Shown piece by piece: positions 12,366 through 24,630 of a stretch of 64,000 bases of DNA (the stretch's first letter is position 1; the number at the start of each line of letters is the position of its first letter). This stretch comes from Chloranthus sessilifolius (taxonomy: Eukaryota; Streptophyta; Magnoliopsida; Chloranthales; Chloranthaceae). The notes beneath the pieces are model-generated. The model had not been told where the DNA came from, did no database searches, and saw only the letters and a program-made list of their open reading frames with translations. The stretch covers positions 92,826,491-92,890,490 of the forward strand of contig CM037595.1 in the NCBI GenBank assembly GCA_021018995.1, given 5' to 3'. The translations under genes and the position numbers were made by a program.

Positions 12366-13799
12366 TGTATGACATGTAGTCATACAATGTGGATTGTCGT
12401 GTACACCTATGATAGGTGGACACTCATTGTAGACTAACTCTAATATAAACTATTGGGGTTCGTCGGGCCAACCGATATAAACTCATTTAAAAATCCTTGA
12501 ATAAGGAATCTTGACTTTAATTTTGGTAAGTTAACATCCATGTTTCGATCTCCTTCATCTAATTGTTAGTTGACTCGAACCCTATTTAGGGGTTCAATTG
12601 ATTGGACCTGACCAAAATCTTAAACTATTATTCAAATTTTCAAATAAATCCCTGAACTTTAACTCCAATATCTCTAACACACTTAAAAATCTAAGTGTAG
12701 TGCTTGGTGTATTGATATGGATACAATACAAAATCAGAATATATTTCTTTCTGCTAATAAAGCTAATAAAAGAGACATTCCATTGATTAAATATATATTG
12801 GGGTGACTCTTGTTAATGACTAATTAATGATTCAGTGAGTTGTAATAGAGTAATACATTCTATGTAGCTATTTTTGTATATTCAATGTACTTTACGAATA
12901 GAGGAATACATAGAGTTGAACATAGTAAAATAAGAAATTAAAAGAATTCGTCTCAGGAAAACCAGTTACAGTACCTATCAGCCAAAGAGGAATCCTTTAA
13001 TTAATAAGTATCGGCCATTTACCGCACTTCTCTCCACATTTCATTTTTGATGCAACAAGTAGTGGGAAACACTTCTCAATAGTCAGTATAAAAAATAAAG
13101 TAATGGATTCAGTAGAATCAGCTCCAATAAGGCTCAGTGTCATTATGTTGATAAAAAAAATCATATCAAATCCAAACCAAACATTGGGTCTAAAAAGAAT
13201 AATTGTGTATTCCAAAATGTTCTAATAAAAATATTAAAGTGAAAGAATTGTGAGTTGAGTTTCATATGTATCGCATAAAAAATCCTCAAGTAACCTCTTT
13301 ATTTTTGAATGGCGGTTCCAAAGAACCGTACTTCTATGTCTCAACCATAAGCTTTTTTTTTATTTTTCCTAATAAAAAAATCACTACTTTTATTATCAAC
13401 GCAATATTCTTTCTCCTCAACTTGAGTTTTACTTCCTTACGATGTTGACTGCTTTGAATTTGGTCATGGAAATTGTTTTTTTATCCCAAACTTTCATAGG
13501 ATAGATCTTGAGATTGTGGCCTAACCATCAAACGATTAACTTTTTTATTTCATGATATATTCGTCCTGAAAAGTGATCCAATAATCATATTTGATTATGA
13601 ACCTATTGAGTTAAAGTTGCCAAAGATTAGAACTAAAAACAATTTCCATCGATTCAAAGCACTCAATGGATTAAGCATGTGAAACTTGGGTTGAGAAGAA
13701 AGAATCTTGGGCTGTAAATAAAGGTATCAAAAGAGGATATATAACTAAGCATATGCATTAAAGAGAATAAATATAAGGAAATAAAAAAAGGAAATTTAT
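12366..13799. other. Intergenic DNA with F1 foldback MITE copy
   Basis: A diverged F1 foldback copy lies at about 13449-13680: AGATCTTGAGATTGTGG and CATCAAACGATTAAC, with the mirrored half ending ACAATTTCCATCG. No gene seen in the remainder. Confidence 0.5.
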
Positions 13800-14122
13800 A
13801 TTTTTAACCCTATAAGTTTGCGTATTTACAAAAATAGCCCTATAGTTTTAAACTTTGCAAAATAGGTCAACTCCAGGCCAAGCTGTTTCCACGTCAACAC
13901 CGACCTCTGAAATGTTTAAAAAACCCCTGACTTTTAAAATTCTTTATATATTTAAACTTTATTGCATTTGTTACTTTGTACTTTTAACTTCTGTAAAAAT
14001 CGAGAAAACGACAATATATCGATTGAGAATTTTCAAGTATTTTTTGTTTACTTTTTGTAAATATACTAATACGCTATCTTCCCCACACAATCCGCTATCT
14101 TGTAGCTAACTTAAGATAGTGG

Positions 14123-14142
14123 CCGCTATCTTAAGATAGCGG
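14123..14142. repeat. 20-bp perfect palindrome CCGCTATCTTAAGATAGCGG
   Basis: Perfect palindrome in the left subterminal part of the Mutator-like element, between the terminal repeat and the Ulp1-type gene. Diverged relatives recur at 17434-17495, 20505-20640 and 24328-24425. Confidence 0.9.
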
Positions 14143-14241
14143 CAAGATATCGGATTATTTTTATCCTCTTTTTTGTTAAGTGTTTCTTATGTTTTTTGCA
14201 GATCTCACTAACTGATTCTAAGATGACAAAGTCTTTAAAGG

Positions 14242-16027
14242 TGATGAGTACTGAAAAATGAGGATATTTCACCCCTAAATACCTATATTTAGCTGTCCGA
14301 TGAAGGCTATCTGATGAGATTGATTAGATTTGAAGTGTTTCAGATAAATACAAGCCAAGTATAGAAAACAGTACAAGAATTCTGAATATAATGCCAAAAC
14401 ACTGCAACTCGGGTAATCAAGAACTTGGTGCGACTTGCGGCTAAATTTGGACCTTCAAGATGGCCGAATTACAAAATTATCAAAACATGAAAGTTGTAGA
14501 TCTTTTCGTCAGCTTTCCAACGGCGTAAGAATCGTCTCAATACGAGTTTGGGACAGAAAGTTATGGCCAAAATACCGAAGCAGTGTCTGAACCGAGAAGA
14601 AGTGCTGAATTTCACGGATTTTTGGGGTCGATGCATCGACCCTACAGGTCGATTAATCGAGCCAGAATTTAAGTCTGACACGAATCTGACACTGTGAACC
14701 TGTTTTTTGGGACTCTCTGTCGGCTCGATGCATCGACACTTATTGGTCGATTAATCGACCCGAAAATAAATGCTTGGGAGACCTCCGCGCGACGGGTTCT
14801 ATTTAAAGACTCAAACACTTCGGGAAAAGAACAACGTAGGAGATTAGAATTAGAGTTTTTTTTAGAGAGTTTTAGTTTTTAGTGTTCTTAGTTTTTAGCC
14901 ATTATTTTTCATAGTTAGACCTAGAAATAGGGAAGTTTTATTATTTCTTTTTAAGAGCTTTGTTCCCTGTAATTTTTCAGTATTCATTCCTAAATTTTGT
15001 TCAAAGTTAATTTCCTGCATTTATTTCGTTTCTGAAGATTATCATCCGTGTGGATCAACGTAATTTATTTTGAAGTTTGAGGTAATTTTAATTAATGTTA
15101 TTTTCCCGTCTTTATTTATTTATGTCATTTACTTACAATATGTGTGGCTAAATTTATAGGGATGGGGATCTAATGATTCCCATCCGAGGGATATACTTTT
15201 AATAATATAAATTTAGGATTAAAATATGAGATTTTACTTTATGGTTGTTGTGCTATCATGAACGGATGAAATCCCCGCCACTAACCGGGATCGCGTGTGC
15301 CGAGTCATGCCCGGGATCTCAGATCTGTGATTTAAAATCATTGTTATGGTCTTTTTATTTTATCGTGGATCTAATTACGATTATGTTATCGGGATCGAGT
15401 GCCGAGCCATGCCTGATCTTGGTTCTGTAATGGTAATTTTATCTTAAATAATCCCTAATCTGAATAAAGTGTGTCGAGCCATGCCCTTGATTTCAGATTT
15501 GTAAGTGGTATTCTTGTTGGAATTTTCACCCACCTTGGGGATGATTTTTATTTGAACCTGAGATCATGTGTGCCTAGCCGCGTCTTGATCCCCATCTATA
15601 TATATGAAAATCATCTAAGTCCTGATTGCAGGGATGCAACGTGGAACCTATTATGGTGTTGACCATTGATCTTCCATAAAAGATGTTTGTTACCAATGAA
15701 ATATCTCATAATTTAATCCTTAGATTTATATTATAGGAAGAACGGACCAAAGATGGGAGGATTTAGCATCTTCATCTTTATCATCATCTTCACTTTTATT
15801 TGTGAATCATCAATTGAATTTTAGTTTGTAGTCATTAATTACCATCAACCGCTTAAATCATAAAACTGGTAGAATACTGTTAGATCTTAATAGATTTCTA
15901 GAATTGCTTGTCTCTTTTTGATGTTTCAACATTAATCCTCGTGGAAACGATCTCGTACTCCGCACCCACTATATACAAACCGTTTCGTGCACTTGCGAGT
16001 AAAACATTACATAAAAAAATCACATCA
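14242..16027 (+). mobile_element. Solo LTR, 1786 bp, TSD AAAGG
   Basis: It starts TGATGAGTACTGAAAAATG and ends ATCACATCA, and is flanked by AAAGG at 14237-14241 and 16028-16032. It sits inside the first recognisable exon of the MULE's peptidase gene. The start resembles the LTRs at 17937-19477 (read on -) and 63048 onward, so all three belong to one group. A palindrome cluster (14625-14760) lies 40 bp upstream of TATTTAAA (14800-14807). Downstream, four diverged copies of GTGCCGAGCCATGCCC occur between 15296 and 15590. No internal retrotransposon region remains. Confidence 0.85.
14625..14760. promoter_or_regulatory. Palindrome cluster in LTR U3: TCGATGCATCGA / TCGATTAATCGA
   Basis: Four palindromes alternate: GGGTCGATGCATCGACCC (14625-14642), TCGATTAATCGA (14649-14660), TCGATGCATCGA (14725-14736) and GGTCGATTAATCGACC (14745-14760). 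They precede the TATA-like TATTTAAA at 14800. The position matches the clusters in seven other LTR loci here, but the word is different. A binding-site or hairpin role is inference. Confidence 0.75.
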
Positions 16028-17433
16028 AAAGGCCTTCGGGAAGTATACTAGAGTTAGTGTTAGGAAATTTTACATACATTGTAACGAAAAGAGAAAGATG
16101 ATACTAAATGAATTAATTTTCGGTCATCTAGTTGGGATTTATGAGAAATTAGTGTTTATTGGAGACTTGATTGACGCGATTTTGAGCTTCTAAGTTCAAG
16201 ATAACATGTTCAAGGTCAAGAACACTAAAGTAGTGATGTAGGAGTCTGATATAGAATTGATTTTAGGCCTTAGCATAGTGACGGAGTCTGAGTTTGAGCA
16301 TGTGTTAGTGTCAGAGCAAGAAATCATTCGATACAAATTCTTTCGGGGGCAGCCGGCTAAAAAGGGTCTTATTGAAAAAATAGTGGATAGTGCTCAGCTC
16401 TCTAACGATGAATTTTTAAAATTATCATTGTTATTTCTCGTCTGCTCCTTCTTACTTACGGACATATACCAGGAAGTGGATAGTCAACACTTGAACTTAG
16501 TCGATAACCTCAAAAAGTTTAACGAGCTGTCGTGGGGCTTGGTAGTTTACAAAAATTTAGTAGAGTGCATATCGAACGCGTAGTCAGAAGGAAAACGACC
16601 AAAACATCGGCAAATGGGCAATATAACATCTACGGGTGTACTATCGCCCTACAAATTTGGGTGTTAGAGCACTTTCTAAGAGTCACCCCCTTGCACTCCA
16701 TTAAAAAATTCATTTCTGATGATGATGAAATGGGAAGCCCTGAAATTCAATCGGACTCTAAATTTTTTTCGAGAAAAAATTCTTAAATCTTCAGTCCTCG
16801 TAGAACTCGATGTTGACAAATACGAGTTACAGTATAGATTAGTTCGTCTCTTCTTTTTGGAAAGAGAGATGGCAAGGGAACGAGAAAGAGAAAATCCGAC
16901 CTAAGAAAAGATATATGAAGACAATGTCCCAACTTACGAGACCCATCCACAAAAAAGAGCTCAGGGGCCTCACGATGATGATAATGGTGATGACGATGAG
17001 GATAATGAGGATGGCGATGATAACAATGACGATAACGACGAGTACGAGGTCGTTATACATCAACAGTCGAAATTAAAGGGCAAGCAACCGAAAAAAGTAG
17101 GCAGCAGCCAACCAGGGAACAGTTGGCTAGGCAATCCCAACTTATAAATGAAATAATCGAGCTGAGGAATGAGTGCATATCTCTCCAGATGGCGGTTAAA
17201 GAGATGAAGGGTAATTTCAAGTGCGCCTTTACGATTTTGAAAGGGCAATCTATGGTTATTGAGCAGTTGGGGAGATACAAGAAGACCCTACAAGAGCAAG
17301 TAGAGTCTCTATAAGATCGGGTAGCCTATTTAACAAGTGAAAATATCGTAATACGAAAGGGTCTTGACGCTGTTAAGGCTCATTTATCAAAAGTACTAAA
17401 TCCCTAACTTAAACCCACATTTAAGTGTTCGAA

Positions 17434-17495
17434 AAGGTGTTGGCTAACCTAAGATAGCAATCCGCTAACTTAAGATTGCGGTCCGCTAAGATATT
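17434..17495. repeat. Diverged CTAACTTAAGAT palindrome repeats inside the MULE
   Basis: GGCTAACCTAAGATAGCAA, CCGCTAACTTAAGATTGCGG and CCGCTAAGATATT follow each other. They are diverged copies of the 20-bp palindrome at 14123, in a segment that looks non-coding between the coiled-coil and peptidase parts of the Ulp1-like gene. Confidence 0.7.
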
Positions 17496-17936
17496 TAGGG
17501 AAATTCAATCTTTATTTAGCCTTCAAGTTTTTGTCATTTTTGTATAGATATAGGATGATATTCTTTCTTCCATTGTCTTTGATGCCTTCGTTGCCCCCAA
17601 CCCCCTGCACCCCAACCTTCTACCTCTCAACCCCCTGTCCCAACCTCTGGTCTAGGGCTTGGACCTAGTGGTCGATGCTCCACCTACCCAACCTTCTCAC
17701 TAGTCACAGTTGGGATCACTGAAATCCTTACTAATATAACTATTTACATAAAAGAGTAAGGCCAACGGACAAGGGAAGGGCACAAGATATGACCTGCGAG
17801 CACGAAAGAAGAGAAAGATGTCAACTAGCAAAGTTTGTATAAAATAACTAAGAGTAGTCGTGGATGAGGTTGAGTCACAGTTCATGAAGCATAAATTTAT
17901 GCTCAGTATTTGGAACCTGTCTGCGGCCAACGATAC

Positions 17937-19477
17937 TGATTGATTTTAAAATGTACTCTTGCAAGTGCACAAGATCTATCGTAGCACGGTGAAATCAAGG
18001 TGTCGAACTCACAAGGAAGCGAGAAATTTAATTAATTTCTAAAAGTGTCAAACGAACCTAAGGAAGTATCAAAGGCGAGATTTTTATCACGATAAAAATT
18101 AACAACTACACAAACATAAAAATAAAAAGATCTAAACAAAGCTTAAGCAAGAAAAATAATAAAAAATTAAACAACGATGAAAAGATGATCAAGGAGTCCG
18201 CTAACCTTAGATTTATAATTTTTCTACCAACAATCAATCACACATTTCTATGTCAAATTATATACCATCATTTATTAAGAAGAAAAATTAATCGTAAAGA
18301 GTGTGATTATTGATCTAGCATACCCTATTAAAAACTATGACTCAGCCTATCATTGCAGTATGAATCATGTAAAAAGCATAGCGTATCTCAAAATTCGAAA
18401 CCACAACATTAAGATCCAATCGTACGGCCTGAAAGCTGTATGATTCAATAATTATGACAATGAATATAAATATTAACCCTCATTTTACTACAAGCAAAAT
18501 GATTCGAAAAGAATGTGATTATTGATCCGGCATACCCTATCTAAAAGCTATGACTCAACCTATCATTAAGGTATGAATCATGTAAAAAGCATAACGTATC
18601 TCAAAATTTGAAATCACAATATTAAGATCTAATCATACGGCCTGAAGGTCGTACGATTTAATATTTATAAAAAGAAATGATTGAATGAAAATAAATTAAC
18701 TACTTATCTAGGAGTCGCTTTCTCCTTGAATGAATGGTTTTAGTCGTTCATCTTTGATCCACACGCAAGGCACAAATTCAAAATCATCAAACACGTTCTT
18801 TAATTTATCAAATGTTCAGATCTTTTAGGAAAAGATCCGAAACCTTACAAAGCTTTGGTTCTTAATTACAAACTAATTATCATAAATTAAAACTAAACAC
18901 TAAAAATAATAAAGAAAAACCTAAGTAGAAGACTAAGGAAGTTGGCCAAGAAGGCCACTAAAAGAAGCATCCCCAAACCCTTAACACTGCTCTGTTTATA
19001 TAGGGCTCGGGTGAAAAAGTTTTCATGTATAGGTCAATTGATTGAATTCTAAGATTCAATCGATTGAATTCAAATTTTGAATTGTGGCGGACTTATTTGA
19101 ATTTACATCTCAATCAATTGAAATCTAAATCTCAATCGATTGAGTTCAAATTCGAATTTATGAGGGAAACAGTTATTATCCAACTCAATCGATTGATTTC
19201 TAAATTTCAATCGATTGAGCCTGACATGTGGCATATCCATTCTCTTGCTTGTGGCTAGACCAATCAATTCTTTTTACGAATTTCAGTATTTTTATTGGCC
19301 CTTTGGTCCAATATTCTCATATTGTCCTTAATTATGCTTTTTTATGCCTTTGCAAGATCCAACGGTCACGAACACCTGAAATCACTAAAACTACATAACA
19401 GCCATCAAAATGCCTTCATCAAATAGTCAAATGTTGGTATTAGGGCACAAAATATGATCATATTTCAGTGTCGATCA
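17937..19477 (-). mobile_element. Solo LTR, 1541 bp, TSD GATAC
   Basis: In + orientation it runs from TGATTGATTTTAAAATG to GTGTCGATCA, flanked by GATAC at 17932-17936 and 19478-19482. Joining the flanks across one GATAC keeps the peptidase reading frame (NLSAAND then TVIVNTLLGID), which confirms the boundaries. On the minus strand it starts TGATCGACACTGAAATATG. Palindromes of the TCAATCGATTGA type (19034-19218) lie upstream of a TATA-like TATATAAA (about 18997-19004, minus). A tandem duplication of about 212 bp (near 18299 and 18511) lies toward the 3' end. Confidence 0.88.
19034..19218. promoter_or_regulatory. TCAATCGATTGA palindrome cluster in LTR U3
   Basis: Six copies of TCAAT(C/T)(G/A)ATTGA-type words, including ATTCAATCGATTGAAT at 19054-19069 and TCAATCGATTGA at 19207-19218. 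On the minus strand the cluster ends about 30 bp before the TATA-like box. The same word recurs in the LTRs at 28299 and 63048. Confidence 0.75.
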
Positions 19478-20504
19478 GATACTGTGATTGTCAATACTCT
19501 CTTGGGTATTGACATCACCATTGAAAATTTAAGGATTCTTAAAGGATCGTGGCTCAACAATGAAGTCATAGACGCGTACTTCATGATCCTTGAGAAAAAG
19601 AATGACTCTATGTTTCCCGAAAAGGAGGACTAGAGCTGGTTTGCTTCTGCTATGCCCCTGATAACGTTTTGATTCTTTATTATTTTCTTTATTTATTTAC
19701 TTCATTCATACCTTTCAATTCATGACTTATTTTAATGACAAATTTCAGACCCTGATTATAGCGGACCAAGTAAAATTTGAAAATTTTGTTCATGATGAAA
19801 ATCTGAGAGCACTCAACGACTTTGAGAAGTGGTAGGCCTACTATGACAAGTGGCAGGTTCATTACCATTGTAAGCAGCTTACGAGTACGACACGCGGTAT
19901 TCATGCTGTCAATTGTGGGACGGTAAGTTCTTTTTTAAGTTACATTAATGCCTTTTATGTTTTTTATTTAACACTCCACTGATTAGATCTTCAGTTGCAT
20001 GTAGATTTATTTTCCAATGTATAGTAAAAAATACCACCATTGGACCTTGGCTATTGTGTTCGTAGCGGATCACGTTGTGAAGGTGATAGATTCGGCTGAC
20101 CGAGAGTGTTTATAGAAGTTTGATGCGCACAGAGAATGTTTGCTGCATCATTTGTCGCGACTTCTCCACGTTGTCGATATGAGTTCTGCTCTCGATCAAC
20201 CGTATCGGCTAACAGTCATGGATAGTGTCGATCTCCCGTGCTAACACAACGATTGAGACTACAATATTTTTTTACTAAAGTATATCCAATACTTCTCTGA
20301 ACAATGGGCTATTGATTTCGAGGAGAAAGATATGAAACAATTTAGAGCCGAAATCGGACATTCGTTGTCCACGTTTGGGTTTAAATTTTTTGGCCTCTTT
20401 TTCTTCACACTATATATTTGGTAAAAATTAACAATTGTATAGGTTAAATTATTTAATAATTTTTTGTATCCTTTTGTGTATTTTTTGTATTTTTTCTTCT
20501 TATA

Positions 20505-20640
20505 TTAACGGTCCAACAATAAGTTAACGGACCTCCATCTTACAATAGCGGACTACTATCTTATAATAGCAAACCGTATGGGTAACTTAGGGGACTGTTA
20601 TCTTAAAATAGCGGACCGCTATCTTAACTTAGCAGTCTCT
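20505..20640. repeat. CTATCTTAAGATAG-type repeat cluster between the two MULE genes
   Basis: Several diverged copies (ATCTTACAATAGCGGACTAC, ATCTTAAAATAGCGGACCGC, TATCTTAACTTAGC) lie between the 3' ends of the convergent peptidase and transposase genes. They are related to the perfect palindrome at 14123. Confidence 0.7.
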
Positions 20641-20693
20641 GGCCATAATCCCTTATTTCAAGGTGACAATTTACACTAATTTTTTATTTCATT

Positions 20694-23431
20694 TCATATT
20701 CTAAGAAATTTACACGAGTGGCGGTTATGTTTATATTCGTTATAATTTTTACACCATAGTAGTTGACTTTCGCCTTTAGATTTAATCCTCATTTTCTTCG
20801 AGCGACCGATTTGACGTATCTTGTGCGAAGGTAAAACCTCAATATCCTCCCTTAGAATGGTCCATTGGTGCTTATCAATGGTCAGAATAAAGTATTTTTT
20901 ATAAGTTTTCCTAAACAAGGTACTGGTAAATCAATGCTCACAAAACTGAGGGATCTTTCTTTACCTGTTCCGGCGCGATAATGCAACGATCGCATGTGAG
21001 CATAGTAATTCAAGGATAGCCCAATGTCGACATGTACAGATTCATTTATCTAGATTGACACTGTGAGTGTATTTCTCCCGTTTAACTAGAAATATATTGC
21101 GATCATAGGGAACAACGTTCTTTCGATGGACTCATCCTGAATTTCGTATTATATGCTCTTCTGCCATTGGTGTCAATACGTGCGTCATTTTATTTCCTTT
21201 CTCTTAGCGTCGAAAGTAAAATTCAGCTATCTTCGTGTGAATGGTTTCTAATATGGTCACTATCGATTCCTCCCTGACTGTCTTCAATATATTATGAATG
21301 CTTTCAGCTATATTCGTTGTCAGCATATCATAACACCTCCCTGAAAAATAGGCGCGCTAAAAAAGGTCACCGATTTCTTTAATCCATGTTGTACATTTCA
21401 GGGGGCCTCGTTTTCGATTTTTAGTAAAATTCGTTTAAATTTTACCTCCGAGAATGTACAGGCAACATCCCAGAATAACGGTTGGGAGATCATATCCTTA
21501 TATGTATAAAAAAGATTCAAAGTTAGGTGTCGCATATAATAGCTATGAAAGACGTTAAGGAAAACTTTCTTCACAACTTCCATCAACCCTTTCTGCCGGT
21601 CCGATATCAGCACAAACCGCTCTTGAAAGTCCTTGAATACGTGACTCCCTAATAGTTCAAGAAATTATGCCCAATGATCTTTGTTCTCTTTAGGTATAAC
21701 GCCGAACGTTATGGACAATAAATGTTTATTCCCGTCTATCCCCGTAGCTATTACCAATACTCCTTCGTATCGTCTACATAAATGCGTCCCATCTATCGTA
21801 ATTATTCTTCACAAAGTGTTAGGAAAGCTTCTAATAAAAGGTCCAAATGCCATGAAGAACCTCTGAAATACATTATTAGGCTCACGACACAATTCAATCT
21901 GTACGTCTGGATCAATCCGCTCTAATTCTGTGATATAGGACGATAACATTTTAAATTACTCATTTCAGCTACTTCGCATGTCATTTAACGTAATTTCTTT
22001 CCCTCTCCACTCTTTCCAGTAACCTACTGTTATACTATATTTTTTTTCAATATAAAAATTATTGAAGCAGGACTCTCATTAAAACCTTTTAACAACTTAT
22101 CTCTCATGAAGGAAGTTATCCACGATGTCGTGCCCTGACGATGTCCGCTTTCGAAAGCTGGCCTTTCGCACGTATTTTTTAGACGAAAAATTTCACGATA
22201 AACGTGTCCACACCCACCAATTTCGATGCATGTATTCGCCAAACACATTATACTTCAATACACCTCGCCGTAAGAAAATGACTGATTTTTATTGGTTTAA
22301 TTTGAAAATTATTTGCTATGACAAACTCTTTAAGGGCTTTTTGAAAAAATTTCTTATTTCTAAATGTTTGACCAACAATTATTAACCTTCTATCATACAG
22401 TTTCTTATCATCCGAATACATATACTCGCGTTTCGAGTTATTAAGATCATAGTCTTCGTCCACTAAAGATTGGTCAATTCCCCTATTAGTTTTAATACGC
22501 GAAGTCAGCGATGGCGGTGCTTTATTATCATCAGGATCACTATCACCGTCATCGACTTAATGATTATTACGTGTCTGGGGTTGAGTTCGTAGATGTACGG
22601 ATGGTTGAGGTGTAATTGTTTGGGTTGCAGTTCGCTAAGGTGGGGATGTTTGGGGTGCGATAAGCTGTTGTGTTGTGGCCTCGATTATCGTTGATTTCAA
22701 AGCTATTGGTTCGGAAGGCCATTAGTATGGACTAATGTCTCCCAAAAAAGCATCCCATTGATTCCAATCAAATATATTGTTTATCAATTGAAAATTAAGC
22801 TGACCTGCATTATACATCGGATCTAGTTGAGGACAATATCCTTGATCCTCATCGTCTTGTCTCATCAGAATGTCTGAAGAGGGTTGTTCCCATGGCCTAT
22901 GGTATGTGCGAAATTCTATATTCATATTTTTATCATCGTCAATTATTATCGGTGCAACAATGTTCTTATCTTCAAACTGTATTATTTTATTTTCAATCGA
23001 ATGTTTTGATTCCACACCGTCATCATCTCCTAATCTGATGCTTTCCTCATAAAGTTTATGATCCTCGTTTGGTTCTTGAAATGGTTGAAATGTTTCGAAA
23101 GAAGATACAAATTTTTGTGATTGGAGTGGCTACTGATTTTTCGATATAAATATTTATCACACCATCATCAATACGATATACTTTAAATAAGTTTGCAAGA
23201 TCATCGGAGTCCGACAATTCGGTAAACACCAACTCCTTCCCTATGCGCAGAGACCGATAATGTAATAGAATGTTCTTTCGGTCGAGTCATACTGACCTTG
23301 TACATTTTCTGCATGAATTGATCAAATGATATATTCTCTGTAATAGCGACAATCCTTCGATGTGCATTGTTGTAAGTATTATCGTCGATACGGACACCAT
23401 CAAAATGACAAAGAAGGAGAACATGTATTTC
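20694..23431 (-). pseudogene. MURA-like (MULE) transposase, broken
   Basis: This is the transposase of the Mutator-like element; in active relatives it cuts at the terminal repeats with a DDE catalytic core. Reading on minus, the N-terminal region near 23431 (FDGVRIDDNTY... ISFDQFMQKMYKVS) resembles the PB1-like start of plant MULE transposases. IIVGQTFRNKKFFQKALKEF (about 22385-22330) matches the MuDR N-terminal domain. ITIDGTHL (about 21779-21800) contains the first catalytic Asp, and LISDRQKGL (about 21585-21611) the second conserved Asp motif. The C-terminus (20694-20918) has a basic RSKKMRIKSKGE stretch and an eroded zinc knuckle with only some of its Cys/His residues. Multiple stops and frameshifts separate these blocks. 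Confidence 0.85.
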
Positions 23432-23517
23432 ATCCTAAAATATCAAACTAATGAAAATTAGCGGATTAAAAATGATATACTTAACAAACACAGTCTAAGA
23501 GTTGGCGGGCGCTAGGG

Positions 23518-24312
23518 CTGTACAGAAACCGACCCGAACCGACCAAACCGACCGAAACTGACCGGAAATTCCGTTCGGTTTCGGTTTTGGGACATATTGG
23601 TTCGGTTTCGATTTTAACGTTAAAAAATCGAAACTAAACCGATAAGAGACCGATAGTGGTACTACACGGCTGCATAAGTGCGTAGTGCATACAAAACTTA
23701 GGTTGCAAATAAAGAAGTCTATTTTTTCCCTTTGAAATCTTATATTCTCATGTGTTTTTCTGTTGTTGGAAGAACCATTTAAGTTAAAGGCTTTGGGGAG
23801 TGGTATTTGAATATGTGATTTTGGGTTTTCTTAAGACTCTCTTTGTAGTTTGTATTTGTGTGGATTTGGGTTTTGGGGTTTTGCATTTGGGATTTTGGTT
23901 TCCTGAATTGTTCTCATATATTTGTCATTTTTTATTTAAAATAAAATTATATAGAAAATATTCATCGATCTAGACTGTCTGATTGGTGCATTAATTTCTG
24001 GGATATGTTCTTGGTCATCTGATCAATCACCTACTTTTGGATGATTAATAACGAATTAGCGATATAGGCAACAACCTATAGAATCTTCAATAGTCCGACT
24101 CTTATGAATTAACAATGACTTTCTAATAAAAAAAAATATAAAATTGAGGTTTAGAAACCGAAAACCGACCGAACTGATAGTTATTGGTTTGGTTTTGGTT
24201 TTGAATCATATCGGTTCGGTTTTGATTTCATAAAATAAAAATCGATAGTTATCGGTACGGTTTTGGTTTTGCCCCAAAACCGACTCGAACCAATAACTAC
24301 CAGTTATTGAAC
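23518..24312. mobile_element. hAT-like non-autonomous element, 795 bp, TSD CGCTAGGG
   Basis: A segment rich in ACCGAAACCG/CGGTTTCGGTT words is flanked by identical 8-bp CGCTAGGG at 23510-23517 and 24313-24320. The left end CTGTACAGAAACCGACCCG and the right end rich in inverted CGGTTC words give poor but visible terminal symmetry. An 8-bp duplication is typical of hAT elements. No transposase. It is nested in the Mutator-like element. Confidence 0.65.
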
Positions 24313-24327
24313 CGCTAGGGGTTTCGA

Positions 24328-24425
24328 TTGATAGCAGAACACTATCTTAAGATGACGTCCTACAATTGTAAGACAACTGGTGCTATTGTAAGACAGTGGG
24401 TGCTATCTTGCAATAGTACACGTTA
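24328..24425. repeat. ATCTTAAGAT / CAATTGTAAGAC repeats in right subterminal MULE
   Basis: ACTATCTTAAGATGACG, TACAATTGTAAGACA, CTATTGTAAGACAG and CTATCTTGCAATAG follow in series. The first resembles the 20-bp palindrome at the other end of the element. Confidence 0.6.
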
Positions 24426-24572
24426 CCTTGTGACTCTATCATACAATTTTTGATATTTAATCTTACGTTTGCTATGAAGGATTTTAGATTACCAGTGTTC
24501 GGTTGTCGTTCACTGAGCTACCTATTCTAGTCGGATCTGGAAAAAGAATGAAAAAAAAAACAATGAAAAAAA

Positions 24573-24573
<1 letters not shown>

Positions 24574-24628
<55 letters not shown>
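24574..24628. repeat. (TA)n microsatellite
   Basis: About 27 TA dinucleotides just inside the right terminal repeat of the Mutator-like element. Confidence 0.95.

Positions 24629-24630
<2 letters not shown>

Larger units (their letters stand above)
14223..20390 (+). pseudogene. DUF1985 / Ulp1-like (C48) peptidase gene of the MULE, broken
   Basis: Plant MULEs often carry a gene with an N-terminal DUF1985 region and a C-terminal Ulp1-type cysteine peptidase fold; its role in transposition is unknown. Here ATG at 14223 begins an exon split by a solo LTR: after removing the LTR and one copy of the 5-bp duplication, the frame continues at 16033 (AFGKYTRVSVRKFY). DUF1985-like sequence covers 16257-16600 (FNELSWGLVVYKNLV). 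An acidic Asp-rich stretch (16975-17050) and a coiled-coil-like segment (17123-17314) follow. A second solo LTR splits the gene at 17937. The peptidase part resumes at 19483 (LKGSWLNNEVIDAYF), with the His motif YHHWTLAIV (about 20035-20060) and FLLKYIQYF near 20270. In-frame stops are frequent, and the expected catalytic Cys is replaced by Tyr just before NIFLLKY. Clearly non-functional. Confidence 0.8.

Noticed and set aside
16719-17063. Minus-strand open frame rich in Ile/Val opposite the acidic stretch
   Set aside because: It is the antisense of the Asp-rich coding stretch of the Ulp1-like gene, not a membrane protein gene.
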